DNA of 64,000 nucleotides from Treponema sp. (lineage in GTDB: Bacteria; Spirochaetota; Spirochaetia; Treponematales; Breznakiellaceae): assembly GCA_031266775.1 (NCBI GenBank), contig JAISAQ010000056.1, positions 160,655 to 224,654 on the forward strand, in the 5' to 3' direction. The translations under genes and the position numbers were made by a program. Below, in pieces: positions 29,393-38,269 of the stretch. The notes under the pieces were generated by a model. The model had not been told where the DNA came from. It made no database searches and saw only the letters and a list, made by a program, of their open reading frames with translations. Position 1 is the first letter of the stretch. Every line of letters starts with the position of its first letter.

Positions 29393-29434
29393 CGGGGCGG
29401 TAAACCTGGCTTTCGAACAAAAGACTTTGGCGGA

Positions 29435-29466
29435 AGTTGTTCAATAACTCTGGTTATTGAACAACT
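29435..29466 (+). terminator. Strong hairpin between rpsB and tsf, possible (partial) terminator
   Basis: AGTTGTTCAATAAC-tctg-GTTATTGAACAACT then CTTTTATCTTTTT. Confidence 0.7.
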
Positions 29467-29555
29467 CTTTTATCTTTTTACAAATGAGGCGGTTCCAAAA
29501 TACCTGATTTGGGAACCGGCTTGCGTACAACCTGTTTTGGTGAGGAGTAAGGCAC

Positions 29556-30413
29556 ATGGCAGAGATCAGCGCTGCGGACGTAAAGAGGCTTCGTGAAAAA
29601 ACCGGGGCCGGTATGATGGAATGCAAGAACGCCCTTGCCGCCAACGGCGGCGATTTTGACAAGGCGGAAAAATACCTCAAGGAAAAGGGCCTTGCCGCGG
29701 TCGAAAAAAGGACAGGCCGGGCCACCAACGAAGGGAGAATTTTTGTCAAAACCAGGAAAGACAATTCCGCCGCGGTCCTCGTGGAAATAGCCTCCGAGAC
29801 CGATTTTGTGGCGAGGAATCCCGAATTCATCGCGCTTGGAGATGTCATCGCGGAAAAGGCGCTTGAAAGGGAATGTACCGGGCCCGACCCTGAATTTTCC
29901 GGCATGGTAACCGATCTTGCCACCAAGATACGGGAAAACATGAACCTCAAGCGCGTAAGGTTCGTCAAGGCCAGGGAGGGCGGCTACCTTGTCCAGTACA
30001 TACACGGGGACGGGAACATCGGCGTGGTGGCAAGCTTCACTTCCGCCAATCCCGATATTTTCTCACAGGAAGATGTCAGGGCGTTCGCCTTTACCATTGC
30101 CCTTCATGTGGCGGCCTTTAACCCCATGGCCCTCAGCCGCGATAAAATGGATTCCGCCTTTCTCAAGGAACAGGAAGACATTTACCGCAAACAGATGGAA
30201 GGAGACGAAAAACTCAAGGGCAAACCCGCCGCCGTCATAGACAACATCCTCAAAGGCAAGATCAACAAGTACCTTGCCGACGTGTGCCTCCTTGAACAGG
30301 CCTACGTAAAGGACGACAAGGTCACTGTCGAGGCGGCTCTTGCCGAATGCGGCAAAAAGTCGGGCTCGCGCATCGAAATAGCCGAATACGCCTACTTCAG
30401 GGTCGGCGGTTGA
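29556..30413 (+). CDS. tsf: Elongation factor Ts
   Basis: VKRLREKTGAGMMECKNAL, ASETDFVARN. Confidence 0.96.
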   Translation: MAEISAADVKRLREKTGAGMMECKNALAANGGDFDKAEKYLKEKGLAAVEKRTGRATNEGRIFVKTRKDNSAAVLVEIASETDFVARNPEFIALGDVIAEKALERECTGPDPEFSGMVTDLATKIRENMNLKRVRFVKAREGGYLVQYIHGDGNIGVVASFTSANPDIFSQEDVRAFAFTIALHVAAFNPMALSRDKMDSAFLKEQEDIYRKQMEGDEKLKGKPAAVIDNILKGKINKYLADVCLLEQAYVKDDKVTVEAALAECGKKSGSRIEIAEYAYFRVGG

Positions 30414-30508
30414 TTCGCGGCGAAGGGGTTCATACCCCGCCTTGCGCGGGGCGCGGAATTCCCGGCGGGCCGCGGGAAGAGGCGTATTTTTCATGAACGG
30501 AGGAAGGC

Positions 30509-31063
30509 ATGAGTGATGTTATTGTTTCCGCCGGGGACAGGATGAAGAAAACCATCGCGAACCTCAGGGACGGTTTTGCCGTCCTCAGGACGGGGCGGGC
30601 GTCTCCCGCCCTCTTCGACAGGATACGGGTGGACTACTACGGCGAAAAATCACCGCTGAACCAGGTGGCCAACATCTCGGTTCCCGAAGCCCGGCTCGTT
30701 GTCATACAGCCCTGGGACAAGGCGCTCATAGGTGAAATCGAGAAGGCCGTCCGTTCTTCGGATCTTTCCCTTAATCCCTCAAACGACGGGAAGGTCATAC
30801 GCATCGCCTTTCCTCCCCTGACCGAAGAGAGGCGGAAAGAACTGGTAAAGCAGGCGAAAAACCAGGCGGAGCAGAGCCGGGTCGCGGTGCGTAACATACG
30901 GCGCGACGGTAACGACGAACTTAAAAAACTCCTCAAGGACGGGGAAATCACCGAAGACGAGGAAAGCAAGGTGTCGGGCGAACTGCAAAAGCTTACCGAC
31001 GGTTACATAAACCAGGTGAACCAGGTTCTGGAAGAAAAAGAAAAAGAAATAATGGAAGTGTAA
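30509..31063 (+). CDS. frr: Ribosome recycling factor
   Basis: LRTGRASPALFDRIRVDYYG, IRIAFPPLTEERRKELVKQ. Confidence 0.96.
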   Translation: MSDVIVSAGDRMKKTIANLRDGFAVLRTGRASPALFDRIRVDYYGEKSPLNQVANISVPEARLVVIQPWDKALIGEIEKAVRSSDLSLNPSNDGKVIRIAFPPLTEERRKELVKQAKNQAEQSRVAVRNIRRDGNDELKKLLKDGEITEDEESKVSGELQKLTDGYINQVNQVLEEKEKEIMEV

Positions 31064-31812
31064 TGCCCCCGGAGAACGACGGAACAAACGGAAACATACC
31101 CGTTCATGTAGGGATCATAATGGACGGAAACGGCCGCTGGGCAAAACAGAGGGGGCTGCCAAGGACGGCGGGCCATCTTGAAGGACTCAAAACGGCGAAG
31201 CGCCTGGTCAAGGAGGCAAGCGGCCGGGGCATTAAGTACCTCAGTCTCTATGTGTTTTCCACCGAGAACTGGAAGCGTACCGCCGGGGAGGTTTCCTTTA
31301 TTCTGGGCCTTGTAAAGCAGTACCTCCTTAAAGAGATGGATTTTTCCCGGGAGAACAGAATCAGGGTGCGCCACGCGGGCAACATGGCGGGCCTTCCGGA
31401 AGACATCGCCGGAGAAATACGGAAGGCGTGCGAAGAGACCAGGGACTTTACGGGCATGCAGGTGATCCTTGCCCTCAATTACGGGGGCCGGGATGAAATA
31501 GTGCGGTCCGTTAACCGCGCCCTTAATGAGGTTAACAAAAATGCGGAAGGCTCCGCGCGGGTACAGGGCCTTACCGAAGAAACGGTGCGGAATTTTCTGG
31601 ATAATCCTGACATACCCGATCCTGATCTTGTCATCCGTACTGCGGGGGAATTCCGCATCAGCAACTTTCTCCTCTGGGAAGGGGCCTACGCGGAATACTA
31701 CATCTCCCCGAAATTCTGGCCCGACTGGACAGGGGACGATCTGGAGGAGGCTATAGGCAGCTACAGAAAAAGGGATCGCCGTTTCGGCGGCGTAAAGGAG
31801 GGAAAAACGTGA
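31063..31812 (+). CDS. uppS: Isoprenyl (undecaprenyl) diphosphate synthase
   Basis: IIMDGNGRWAKQRGLPRTAGH, LALNYGGRDEI, DLVIRTAGEFRISNFLLW. Confidence 0.95.
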   Translation: MPPENDGTNGNIPVHVGIIMDGNGRWAKQRGLPRTAGHLEGLKTAKRLVKEASGRGIKYLSLYVFSTENWKRTAGEVSFILGLVKQYLLKEMDFSRENRIRVRHAGNMAGLPEDIAGEIRKACEETRDFTGMQVILALNYGGRDEIVRSVNRALNEVNKNAEGSARVQGLTEETVRNFLDNPDIPDPDLVIRTAGEFRISNFLLWEGAYAEYYISPKFWPDWTGDDLEEAIGSYRKRDRRFGGVKEGKT

Positions 31813-32705
31813 AAAAACTTGTGGAACGTCTCTTTGTTTTTTTTATCGGCCTTCCCCTCATCATCTTTATTATCCTCTTTCTCCCCTTCCGCGGCCACCT
31901 TGTGTTTAACGTCATTGTCGTCATCAGCAGCGCCCTTGGCGCGGCGGAGTTTGCCCGTATACTCGGGAAAAAAGATCTTGTCCTCCGGGTATACGAGGCC
32001 CTTATACTGGGAGCCCTCCTTCCCCTGGCGGCGGCCGCGGAAATCAGTTTCGGCGCGCCTGAGGGCACGGTCCTCGCGGCCCTCATTCTTGGGACATCCT
32101 GGCTGTTTGTTTCACGGGTATTTTCCAGGGAAGACAGGATAGCGCCGTACACGCCGCGGGCGGCCGCGGGTCTTTCCGTCATGATCTATCCCGGCATCTT
32201 CATGATGTGGATCATACGGATGGCCGCCCTTGCCGGGCGGGCGCCGGGAAAAGAAGCCTCTTCCTTTCCTTCCCCCCAGTCCGTCATCATCCTGGTCTTC
32301 GTGTTTACCGTAATGATCAACGACTCAATCGCGTGGGCGGCGGGGATGCTCCTCGGAAAGAGCAACAGGGGCATTATACCCGTAAGCCCCAACAAGAGCG
32401 TGGCGGGTTTTGCCGGGGGAATCGCGGCGGCGGTGCTGGCCGGGGCCGCGGGGGTTTTCCTTTTCCCCTCCGTCTTTGTTCCCCGCCTGTTACCCCCCGT
32501 TCCATCGGGGCTTGTCATGGGCTTTCTTATGGGAACGGCCGCTTCCCTCGGGGATCTTCTGGAAAGCGCCTTCAAGCGGAGTTCTGGCATAAAGGATTCG
32601 GGGTCCATCATTCCCGGAAGGGGCGGCGTACTTGATTCCATCGATTCGGTCGCCTTTGCCGCTCCGGTATTCTACATCGCGTACCGTATCCTCTTCGGCC
32701 CGTAA
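31809..32705 (+). CDS. cdsA: Phosphatidate cytidylyltransferase
   Basis: Multi-TM, signature SGIKDSGSIIPGRGGVLDSIDS. Confidence 0.94.
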   Translation: MKKLVERLFVFFIGLPLIIFIILFLPFRGHLVFNVIVVISSALGAAEFARILGKKDLVLRVYEALILGALLPLAAAAEISFGAPEGTVLAALILGTSWLFVSRVFSREDRIAPYTPRAAAGLSVMIYPGIFMMWIIRMAALAGRAPGKEASSFPSPQSVIILVFVFTVMINDSIAWAAGMLLGKSNRGIIPVSPNKSVAGFAGGIAAAVLAGAAGVFLFPSVFVPRLLPPVPSGLVMGFLMGTAASLGDLLESAFKRSSGIKDSGSIIPGRGGVLDSIDSVAFAAPVFYIAYRILFGP

Positions 32706-32714
32706 AGGGATCAA

Positions 32715-33875
32715 TTGCAGATGAGAAAAAAAACCGCGATTCTGGGGGCGACGGGTTCCGTAGGAACAAGCGCCCTGGATGTGATACGCCGCTACCCGGA
32801 TACGTTTGAACCCGTTCTCCTTACAGGCCACACCGCTGCGGCGGCCCTTCTTAAACTGGGGGAAGAATTCCCCGGCGCGCTCTTGGCCCTTTCGGGGCCG
32901 GGGGCAAAAGACGCGCCTTCCCGCGTTTCGTTCCGGGGAGAGGATGGGCTTCTTGCCGCCATAGCCGCCTCCGGCGCCGCCATAACCGTCAACGGAATAG
33001 CCGGCGCGGCGGGACTCAGGCCGAGCGTGGCCGCCATTGAGGCAGGCCAGGATCTGGCCCTCGCCAACAAGGAAACCGTCGTCATGGCGGGAAAGCTGAT
33101 ATTCGAAAAAGCCGCGGAAAAAAAGGCGGCCATTATCCCGGTGGATTCCGAACATTCGGCCATATTCAACCTTCTGCGGGGAAGGCGGGAAGACGCCGAA
33201 GAACTGATCCTCACCGCCTCGGGGGGGCCCTTCAGGACATTTACCAGGGAAGAACTCGCCGCCGTTACCCCGCAAAAGGCCCTTTCCCACCCTACATGGA
33301 ACATGGGGCCCAAGATCACCGTGGATTCGGCGTCGCTTGCCAACAAGGGCCTTGAGATAATGGAGGCGGCCTTTTTCTTCGGCGCCAGGCTCAGGGAAAT
33401 ACGGGTGGTAATACACCCCCAAAGTATCGTTCATTCCATGGTACGGATGAAGGACGGGGCGGTATACGCCCAGCTGTCCCGGCCCGACATGCGCCTTCCC
33501 ATACAGGACGCCCTTTTCTGGCCGGAAACGCCGCCTTCTTCCTTCGGCGCGCTGGATTTCAGGGGACTCCGCCTTGACTTCCTGGAGCCGGACGGGGAAA
33601 AATTCCCCATGCTCCCCCTGGCCTGTCAGGCTGCCCGCCTTGGGGGGCTTTATCCCTGTGTGTATAACGGGGCCAACGAGGAGGCGGTGCGGGCCTTTCT
33701 TGAAGGGAGGGCGAAATTTCTTGATATACCGCGTATAGTTGACTATGTTTTAAACGTGGCATGGGAAGGCGGAAGCGCGGATCTTGACGCCGTTTTCGCG
33801 GCCGACAGGCGGGCGCGGGAGCTGGCCCGGGATTTAATTAACAGAAAACCGGGGGAAGAATATGACCTTTCTTAA
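32715..33875 (+). CDS. dxr: 1-deoxy-D-xylulose 5-phosphate reductoisomerase
   Basis: ILGATGSVGTSALDVIRRYP, ALANKETVVMAG, IPVDSEHSAIF. Confidence 0.95.
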   Translation: MQMRKKTAILGATGSVGTSALDVIRRYPDTFEPVLLTGHTAAAALLKLGEEFPGALLALSGPGAKDAPSRVSFRGEDGLLAAIAASGAAITVNGIAGAAGLRPSVAAIEAGQDLALANKETVVMAGKLIFEKAAEKKAAIIPVDSEHSAIFNLLRGRREDAEELILTASGGPFRTFTREELAAVTPQKALSHPTWNMGPKITVDSASLANKGLEIMEAAFFFGARLREIRVVIHPQSIVHSMVRMKDGAVYAQLSRPDMRLPIQDALFWPETPPSSFGALDFRGLRLDFLEPDGEKFPMLPLACQAARLGGLYPCVYNGANEEAVRAFLEGRAKFLDIPRIVDYVLNVAWEGGSADLDAVFAADRRARELARDLINRKPGEEYDLS

Positions 33876-35214
33876 AATACTCTTGGGACTGGCCGGCCTT
33901 GGCGTGGTGGTCTTTATTCATGAACTGGGACATTTTCTTGCCGCCCGGCTTACCGGCATAGACGTGGAAGCCTTTTCCATAGGGTGGGGACGGCCTGTTC
34001 TCAGGAAAAAAATAGGCGCAGTGGAGTACCGTATCGGTATGTTCCCCCTTGGAGGGTACTGCAAAATGCGGGGTGAAAACGAATTCAAGGAAGCCTGGGA
34101 AAACCGCAAGGACAGCGTGGAGCCTGTAAAGGGGACCTTTTTCGGCGCCACTCCCGCCCGGCGCATCCTCGTGTCGTTTGCCGGCCCCTTCTTCAACCTG
34201 ATCTTCGCGGTGCTCGTCCTTTCGGCCATCTGGGGCGCGGGCGTCGATGTAAGCACCCTTGAAAACCGCGTCGTCCTTGCCTCTGAAATGGGCGGGCAGC
34301 GCGCCCCGGCCGACGATGGGGGGCTTAAAACAGGCGATCGCATTCTTGAAATTAACGGAAAGAAAATTTCCTATTACCACGACATACAGGAACAAATAGC
34401 GGTAAACCCCGAAAAAAAACTTCCCGTTACCGTGGAAAGGGACGGGAAAACCCTTTCTCTTGAAGTGCGGCCCGCCCTTGATAAAAGTACCGGGGCGGGA
34501 AGGATAGGCGTATATTCGTGGACCGCCCCCGTAATAGGGGAAACCGTTCCGGGCGGCCCTGCCGCACAGGCGGGCATGGAAAAGGGCGACCGTATACTGC
34601 GGGTAAACGGGCGTGAACTTTTGTACAGCGCGGGGCTTCTTCCGCTCCTTGCCGAAAAACCCGCCGTTCTTGACGTCGATTACGAGCGGGACGGCGCCGA
34701 ACGGAAGGCGGTTCTTGCCCCGCTTTACGACGGGGGCGAGGCGGACCTTGGCATGGGCTGGGCCATGGTTCACTACCGGACCCCTTCCCTTTCGCCCCCG
34801 GCGGCTCTTGCCAAAGGGGCCTCCGAATCATGGAAGACCCTCGTCGTTTCCCTTAAAAGCCTCTCGCTCCTGTTCAGGGGCATCGATCTTACCCAGGCGG
34901 TCTCAGGCCCCATGCGTATAACCTACATGGCCGGAGACATAGCCGCCGAGGGTTTCGGCCGCGGTTTTGCCGCCGGCATCAGATCCATGGCGAATTTCCT
35001 TTCCCTCATTTCCATAGCCCTCTGCATCATGAACCTGCTTCCCCTGCCCGTCCTTGACGGAGGCATGATAGTTCTTTTCATTGTCGAGGCAATACGGAGG
35101 AGACCCCTGCATCCCCGCGCTGTTTCCGTCTTTCAAACCGTGGGGGTGCTCATTATCTCCGGCCTCATGATCTTCGCCGTATTCGGAGATATCCTCTTCC
35201 TGTTTCGCCGTTAG
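33862..35214 (+). CDS. rseP: RIP zinc metalloprotease RseP (site-2 protease family)
   Basis: VVFIHELGHFLAAR, PDZ region, NLLPLPVLDGG. Confidence 0.93.
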   Translation: MTFLKILLGLAGLGVVVFIHELGHFLAARLTGIDVEAFSIGWGRPVLRKKIGAVEYRIGMFPLGGYCKMRGENEFKEAWENRKDSVEPVKGTFFGATPARRILVSFAGPFFNLIFAVLVLSAIWGAGVDVSTLENRVVLASEMGGQRAPADDGGLKTGDRILEINGKKISYYHDIQEQIAVNPEKKLPVTVERDGKTLSLEVRPALDKSTGAGRIGVYSWTAPVIGETVPGGPAAQAGMEKGDRILRVNGRELLYSAGLLPLLAEKPAVLDVDYERDGAERKAVLAPLYDGGEADLGMGWAMVHYRTPSLSPPAALAKGASESWKTLVVSLKSLSLLFRGIDLTQAVSGPMRITYMAGDIAAEGFGRGFAAGIRSMANFLSLISIALCIMNLLPLPVLDGGMIVLFIVEAIRRRPLHPRAVSVFQTVGVLIISGLMIFAVFGDILFLFRR

Positions 35215-35223
35215 GAGGTCCCG

Positions 35224-35898
35224 TTGAAACGGAAAATTCCCTGCTTCTGCGATAACGCCTTTTCGGTAGACGTTCCCGATGAAATCGACCTTGACAAGAG
35301 GCCCGAATATATAGCCGAAATCATGGACGGGACCTTCATGAATTTTATCTGTCCCAGCTGCGGCAAGAAGCACAAGCCCGAATTCCCGATTACGGTAAAC
35401 TGGCCGCGCCGTATGCTGCGCATAGAGGTGCTTCCCGAACTGGAACGGGGGGAGTTTTACCGCCGGAAAAAAAAGGCAAAGAAAGGCGAAACGAAAAACG
35501 GGGAAATGCCGCCCCTTGAAACCGTTATCGGTTATCCCGAACTGGCCGACAGGATAGCGGTGATACGGGACGGGCTTGAACCCGCCGCGGTGGAAGCCCT
35601 GAAATACTATCTTCTCCTCAAGGCCGAAGAAAACCTCGGCGATGACCAGAAGGAGCCGGGCGTCTGGTACCAGGGAAAAACCGGGGAAGAGAAAGGTTCT
35701 TCAGGGGAAAGTTTCCTGGAATTCCACATACACGGGTTACGGGAAGAAGAAGTCGCCGTCACAAGAATCCCCAGGGCCATATACGAAAAAACCCTGGACG
35801 ATTACAAAAAACACCCGAAGAGTGAAATGTTTTCCATACTCAGAAGCGGCGCCTATCTTTCGGTTCAGAACGCGCTCCGCCCGGATATTCTAAAATAG
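35224..35898 (+). CDS. CpXC-domain protein
   Basis: N-terminal Cys-rich CFCDNAFSVDVPDEID...ICPSCGKKHKPEF. Confidence 0.7.
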   Translation: MKRKIPCFCDNAFSVDVPDEIDLDKRPEYIAEIMDGTFMNFICPSCGKKHKPEFPITVNWPRRMLRIEVLPELERGEFYRRKKKAKKGETKNGEMPPLETVIGYPELADRIAVIRDGLEPAAVEALKYYLLLKAEENLGDDQKEPGVWYQGKTGEEKGSSGESFLEFHIHGLREEEVAVTRIPRAIYEKTLDDYKKHPKSEMFSILRSGAYLSVQNALRPDILK

Positions 35899-35906
35899 CT
35901 GCGGAA

Positions 35907-37943
35907 ATGAACGGACGTGAAAAGACGGCGGAAAAGATGAAGGCGGCGGGAAGTTTCCGCCTTCCGCGAACGGCGTATCTCGCGCTGATTCCGGCGCTGT
36001 TCCTGTCCGGAGGGGCGGCTTTTGGCCTTGATGGAGGAATGCCCGGGCCCCACCGGGGCGCGGTTACCGCCCTTGCCACAGACGGAGAGCGGATCATCAG
36101 CGCCGGGGAAGACGGTTTCCTTGAACTGTGGAATATACGGGACGGCGGGGCGGAAGAGCGTTTTCAGATCGGTTTTATTCCCATTATGACAATGGCAAAG
36201 CAGCCGGGGAAAACCCGTGTCTGCGTTCTGGAAAGCGACGGTTTTACCCTGTACAGGATCAGTGTCTGGGATTACCGGGAGAAGATCCGCCTCTTTTTCC
36301 TTGATTTCGGGGATCCGGTAAGCTGCCTGGGCTATTCGGCCGGAGGGCGCTTCATCATCATCGCGCACTCAGGACGCGCCGGCCTTCTCCTTGCCGATTC
36401 CGAAACGGGAGAAAGCGTTCCTCTGTCCGGCATTCCCGGCACGCCGGTTTTTGCCGCGACCGGGCCTTCGGAGCGTTCCATGGTGACCTACTTTGGAAAC
36501 GGCCGGCTTTCCTACCAGGATCTCGGGACGGGAGACGAAAGGGAGGCCCTTGCCGCCCCGCCCCGCCTTTCGTCGCTTGTTCTTTTCGGCGGCAACCGTT
36601 TTCTCGCGGGTCTTGACGGGGAAAGCCTTGTGATCCTTGACGCGGTTAGCGCGGAAATTCTTGAGAAGAGGGAGGCAAAGGGCGCCTTTCTTTCGGCCTG
36701 TCCGGGGGGAGAGGAGGCGTATTCCCTTGCGCCTGTTCCACAGGGGGGAAACGGGGAGGAACGGATCTACGAACTGTCCGGCTGGAAATCGGGCGGAACG
36801 GGCCGGAAGAGGGGGACTCCTATTCCCCAAAAGAGAGTCGGCCTTAAAGGTGAAAGCGTCACATCCTTTCTTTCCACGGAGGAAGGGATCTTTTTTGGAA
36901 CGGACGGGGGAAAGACAGGTGTCATCGGCGAAAACGGCCGGACGCGCATCTTTGCCTCAGGAGAGAGGAAGAGGATAATCGAGGCCGAGGTTTCGGGGGA
37001 AACCCTTGCCGTAATCACCGAAGACGGCCGCCTGGGGTTTCTTCCTTCCGATTTTTCCCGCTTTGGCGGCCCTTCAGGCGGATCTTTTTCCCCCTCCTTA
37101 AGGCCCTGTCCCGGATACACAAGGATCTCGGGCGGCGGCGGGGAATTTGTACTCTGGCAGACGGCGGCAAGAACGCCGCCGCCGGTTCTTGTGCGGGAAG
37201 GTTTCCCGGACCGGGCGATTGAAGAGGCGGACTTCCGCTTTCCCCTCCGCTCGGTGTCGGCGCTCGATGAAAAGCTGCTCTTTCTTGACGCCGCGGGAAA
37301 CACCGCGGTTATCGACGCGCGCACGGGAAAGCGGATCTTTTCTTTTTCCGCCGCGGGGGCCATTGACGCCGCCTTCGTGGACGGGGAAAACATCATACTG
37401 GGCAGAAGCGCGGTTTCGGGAAACGGCGCCTTTCTTGCCGTGAACATCGTTAACGGGGAAACGGTTCCCCTTTACCTTTCCGCGCGGACGGGGGTGCGGG
37501 TGTACCGGAGTTCCGGCGGCGCCGTATACGGCGCGGTCATTGAAGAAAACCCCCGAAAAACCGTTATCGTCAGCCTTGAAGCCCGCGCGCAGGGAAAACA
37601 GGAGAGGCTCTTTGAATACGACGGCGAGGATATCCTCTTTGCCCTCGCGGAATCAGGCGGGGAGCCGGCCCTGAACCCCGGCGGCGGGGAAGCGTTTCTG
37701 CCGGGAAAGGAAGGGCCCCTCTTCCTTGAACGGGGACAGGGCCTTCCTGTAAAACTCCTTGACGGGGGATCTTTTTTTATCACGCTGGACGGAGAGGGCA
37801 GCCTCTCGTGGCAGGACAATGTAACCGGAAAGCTTCTCGCGCTCTTTAGCCTCACGGACGGCGGATGGACGCTTGCGGAAACGGAGGGGGCATCGCGCGG
37901 AAAGATCAGTCGTGACTCGGATTCTTCCGAACCTTCTCAATAG
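35907..37943 (+). CDS. WD40/beta-propeller-like protein, 678 aa
   Basis: HRGAVTALATDGERIISAGEDGFLELWNIRDG WD40-like repeat; predicted signal/TM. Confidence 0.7.
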   Translation: MNGREKTAEKMKAAGSFRLPRTAYLALIPALFLSGGAAFGLDGGMPGPHRGAVTALATDGERIISAGEDGFLELWNIRDGGAEERFQIGFIPIMTMAKQPGKTRVCVLESDGFTLYRISVWDYREKIRLFFLDFGDPVSCLGYSAGGRFIIIAHSGRAGLLLADSETGESVPLSGIPGTPVFAATGPSERSMVTYFGNGRLSYQDLGTGDEREALAAPPRLSSLVLFGGNRFLAGLDGESLVILDAVSAEILEKREAKGAFLSACPGGEEAYSLAPVPQGGNGEERIYELSGWKSGGTGRKRGTPIPQKRVGLKGESVTSFLSTEEGIFFGTDGGKTGVIGENGRTRIFASGERKRIIEAEVSGETLAVITEDGRLGFLPSDFSRFGGPSGGSFSPSLRPCPGYTRISGGGGEFVLWQTAARTPPPVLVREGFPDRAIEEADFRFPLRSVSALDEKLLFLDAAGNTAVIDARTGKRIFSFSAAGAIDAAFVDGENIILGRSAVSGNGAFLAVNIVNGETVPLYLSARTGVRVYRSSGGAVYGAVIEENPRKTVIVSLEARAQGKQERLFEYDGEDILFALAESGGEPALNPGGGEAFLPGKEGPLFLERGQGLPVKLLDGGSFFITLDGEGSLSWQDNVTGKLLALFSLTDGGWTLAETEGASRGKISRDSDSSEPSQ

Positions 37944-38202
37944 CGGAGGACACCGCTTTGCGCACGCTTTCGGCGTAGGAAGCCTCGTTCATTGCCTGGG
38001 CCGCGTAGAGGCTTCCCAAAAGCGAAAAACGGTAGAGCGGTTTTACCGTATTAAGGGCAACCGCCGCCATGTCGGCCACACACTCGTTGCAGGTGCACAA
38101 CCCTTCTCCGTAGCCTTCAATCTGCCTGCCCAATTCGTCAACGACCAGCTTTTCAGCCTCGTTTACAAGCAGTTCAAAATCATACGTATCAATAAAGGCC
38201 AT
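37906..38202 (-). CDS. ComFB-like (late competence development) protein
   Basis: CTCNECVADMAAVALNTVKPLYRFSLLG matches the ComFB CxCxxCxxDxxALALN pattern. Confidence 0.75.
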   Translation of the reverse strand: MAFIDTYDFELLVNEAEKLVVDELGRQIEGYGEGLCTCNECVADMAAVALNTVKPLYRFSLLGSLYAAQAMNEASYAESVRKAVSSAIEKVRKNPSHD

Positions 38203-38223
38203 ACCGCCCTCCCCTTCTATTGA

Positions 38224-38255
38224 AGTTGTTCAACAATGTCAGTTGTTGAACAACT
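38224..38255. repeat. Intergenic inverted repeat (13-bp arms)
   Basis: AGTTGTTCAACAA-tgtcag-TTGTTGAACAACT. Confidence 0.85.
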
Positions 38256-38269
38256 CCCGCTACAATTAA

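Noticed and set aside
30430-30485. GC-rich hairpin (CCCCGC-cttgc-GCGGGG) between tsf and frr
   Set aside because: Short stem in GC-rich spacer without T-run; not distinguishable from background.
32490-34773. Minus-strand ORFs (314, 311 aa) antisense to cdsA, dxr and rseP
   Set aside because: Shadow ORFs of conserved genes.
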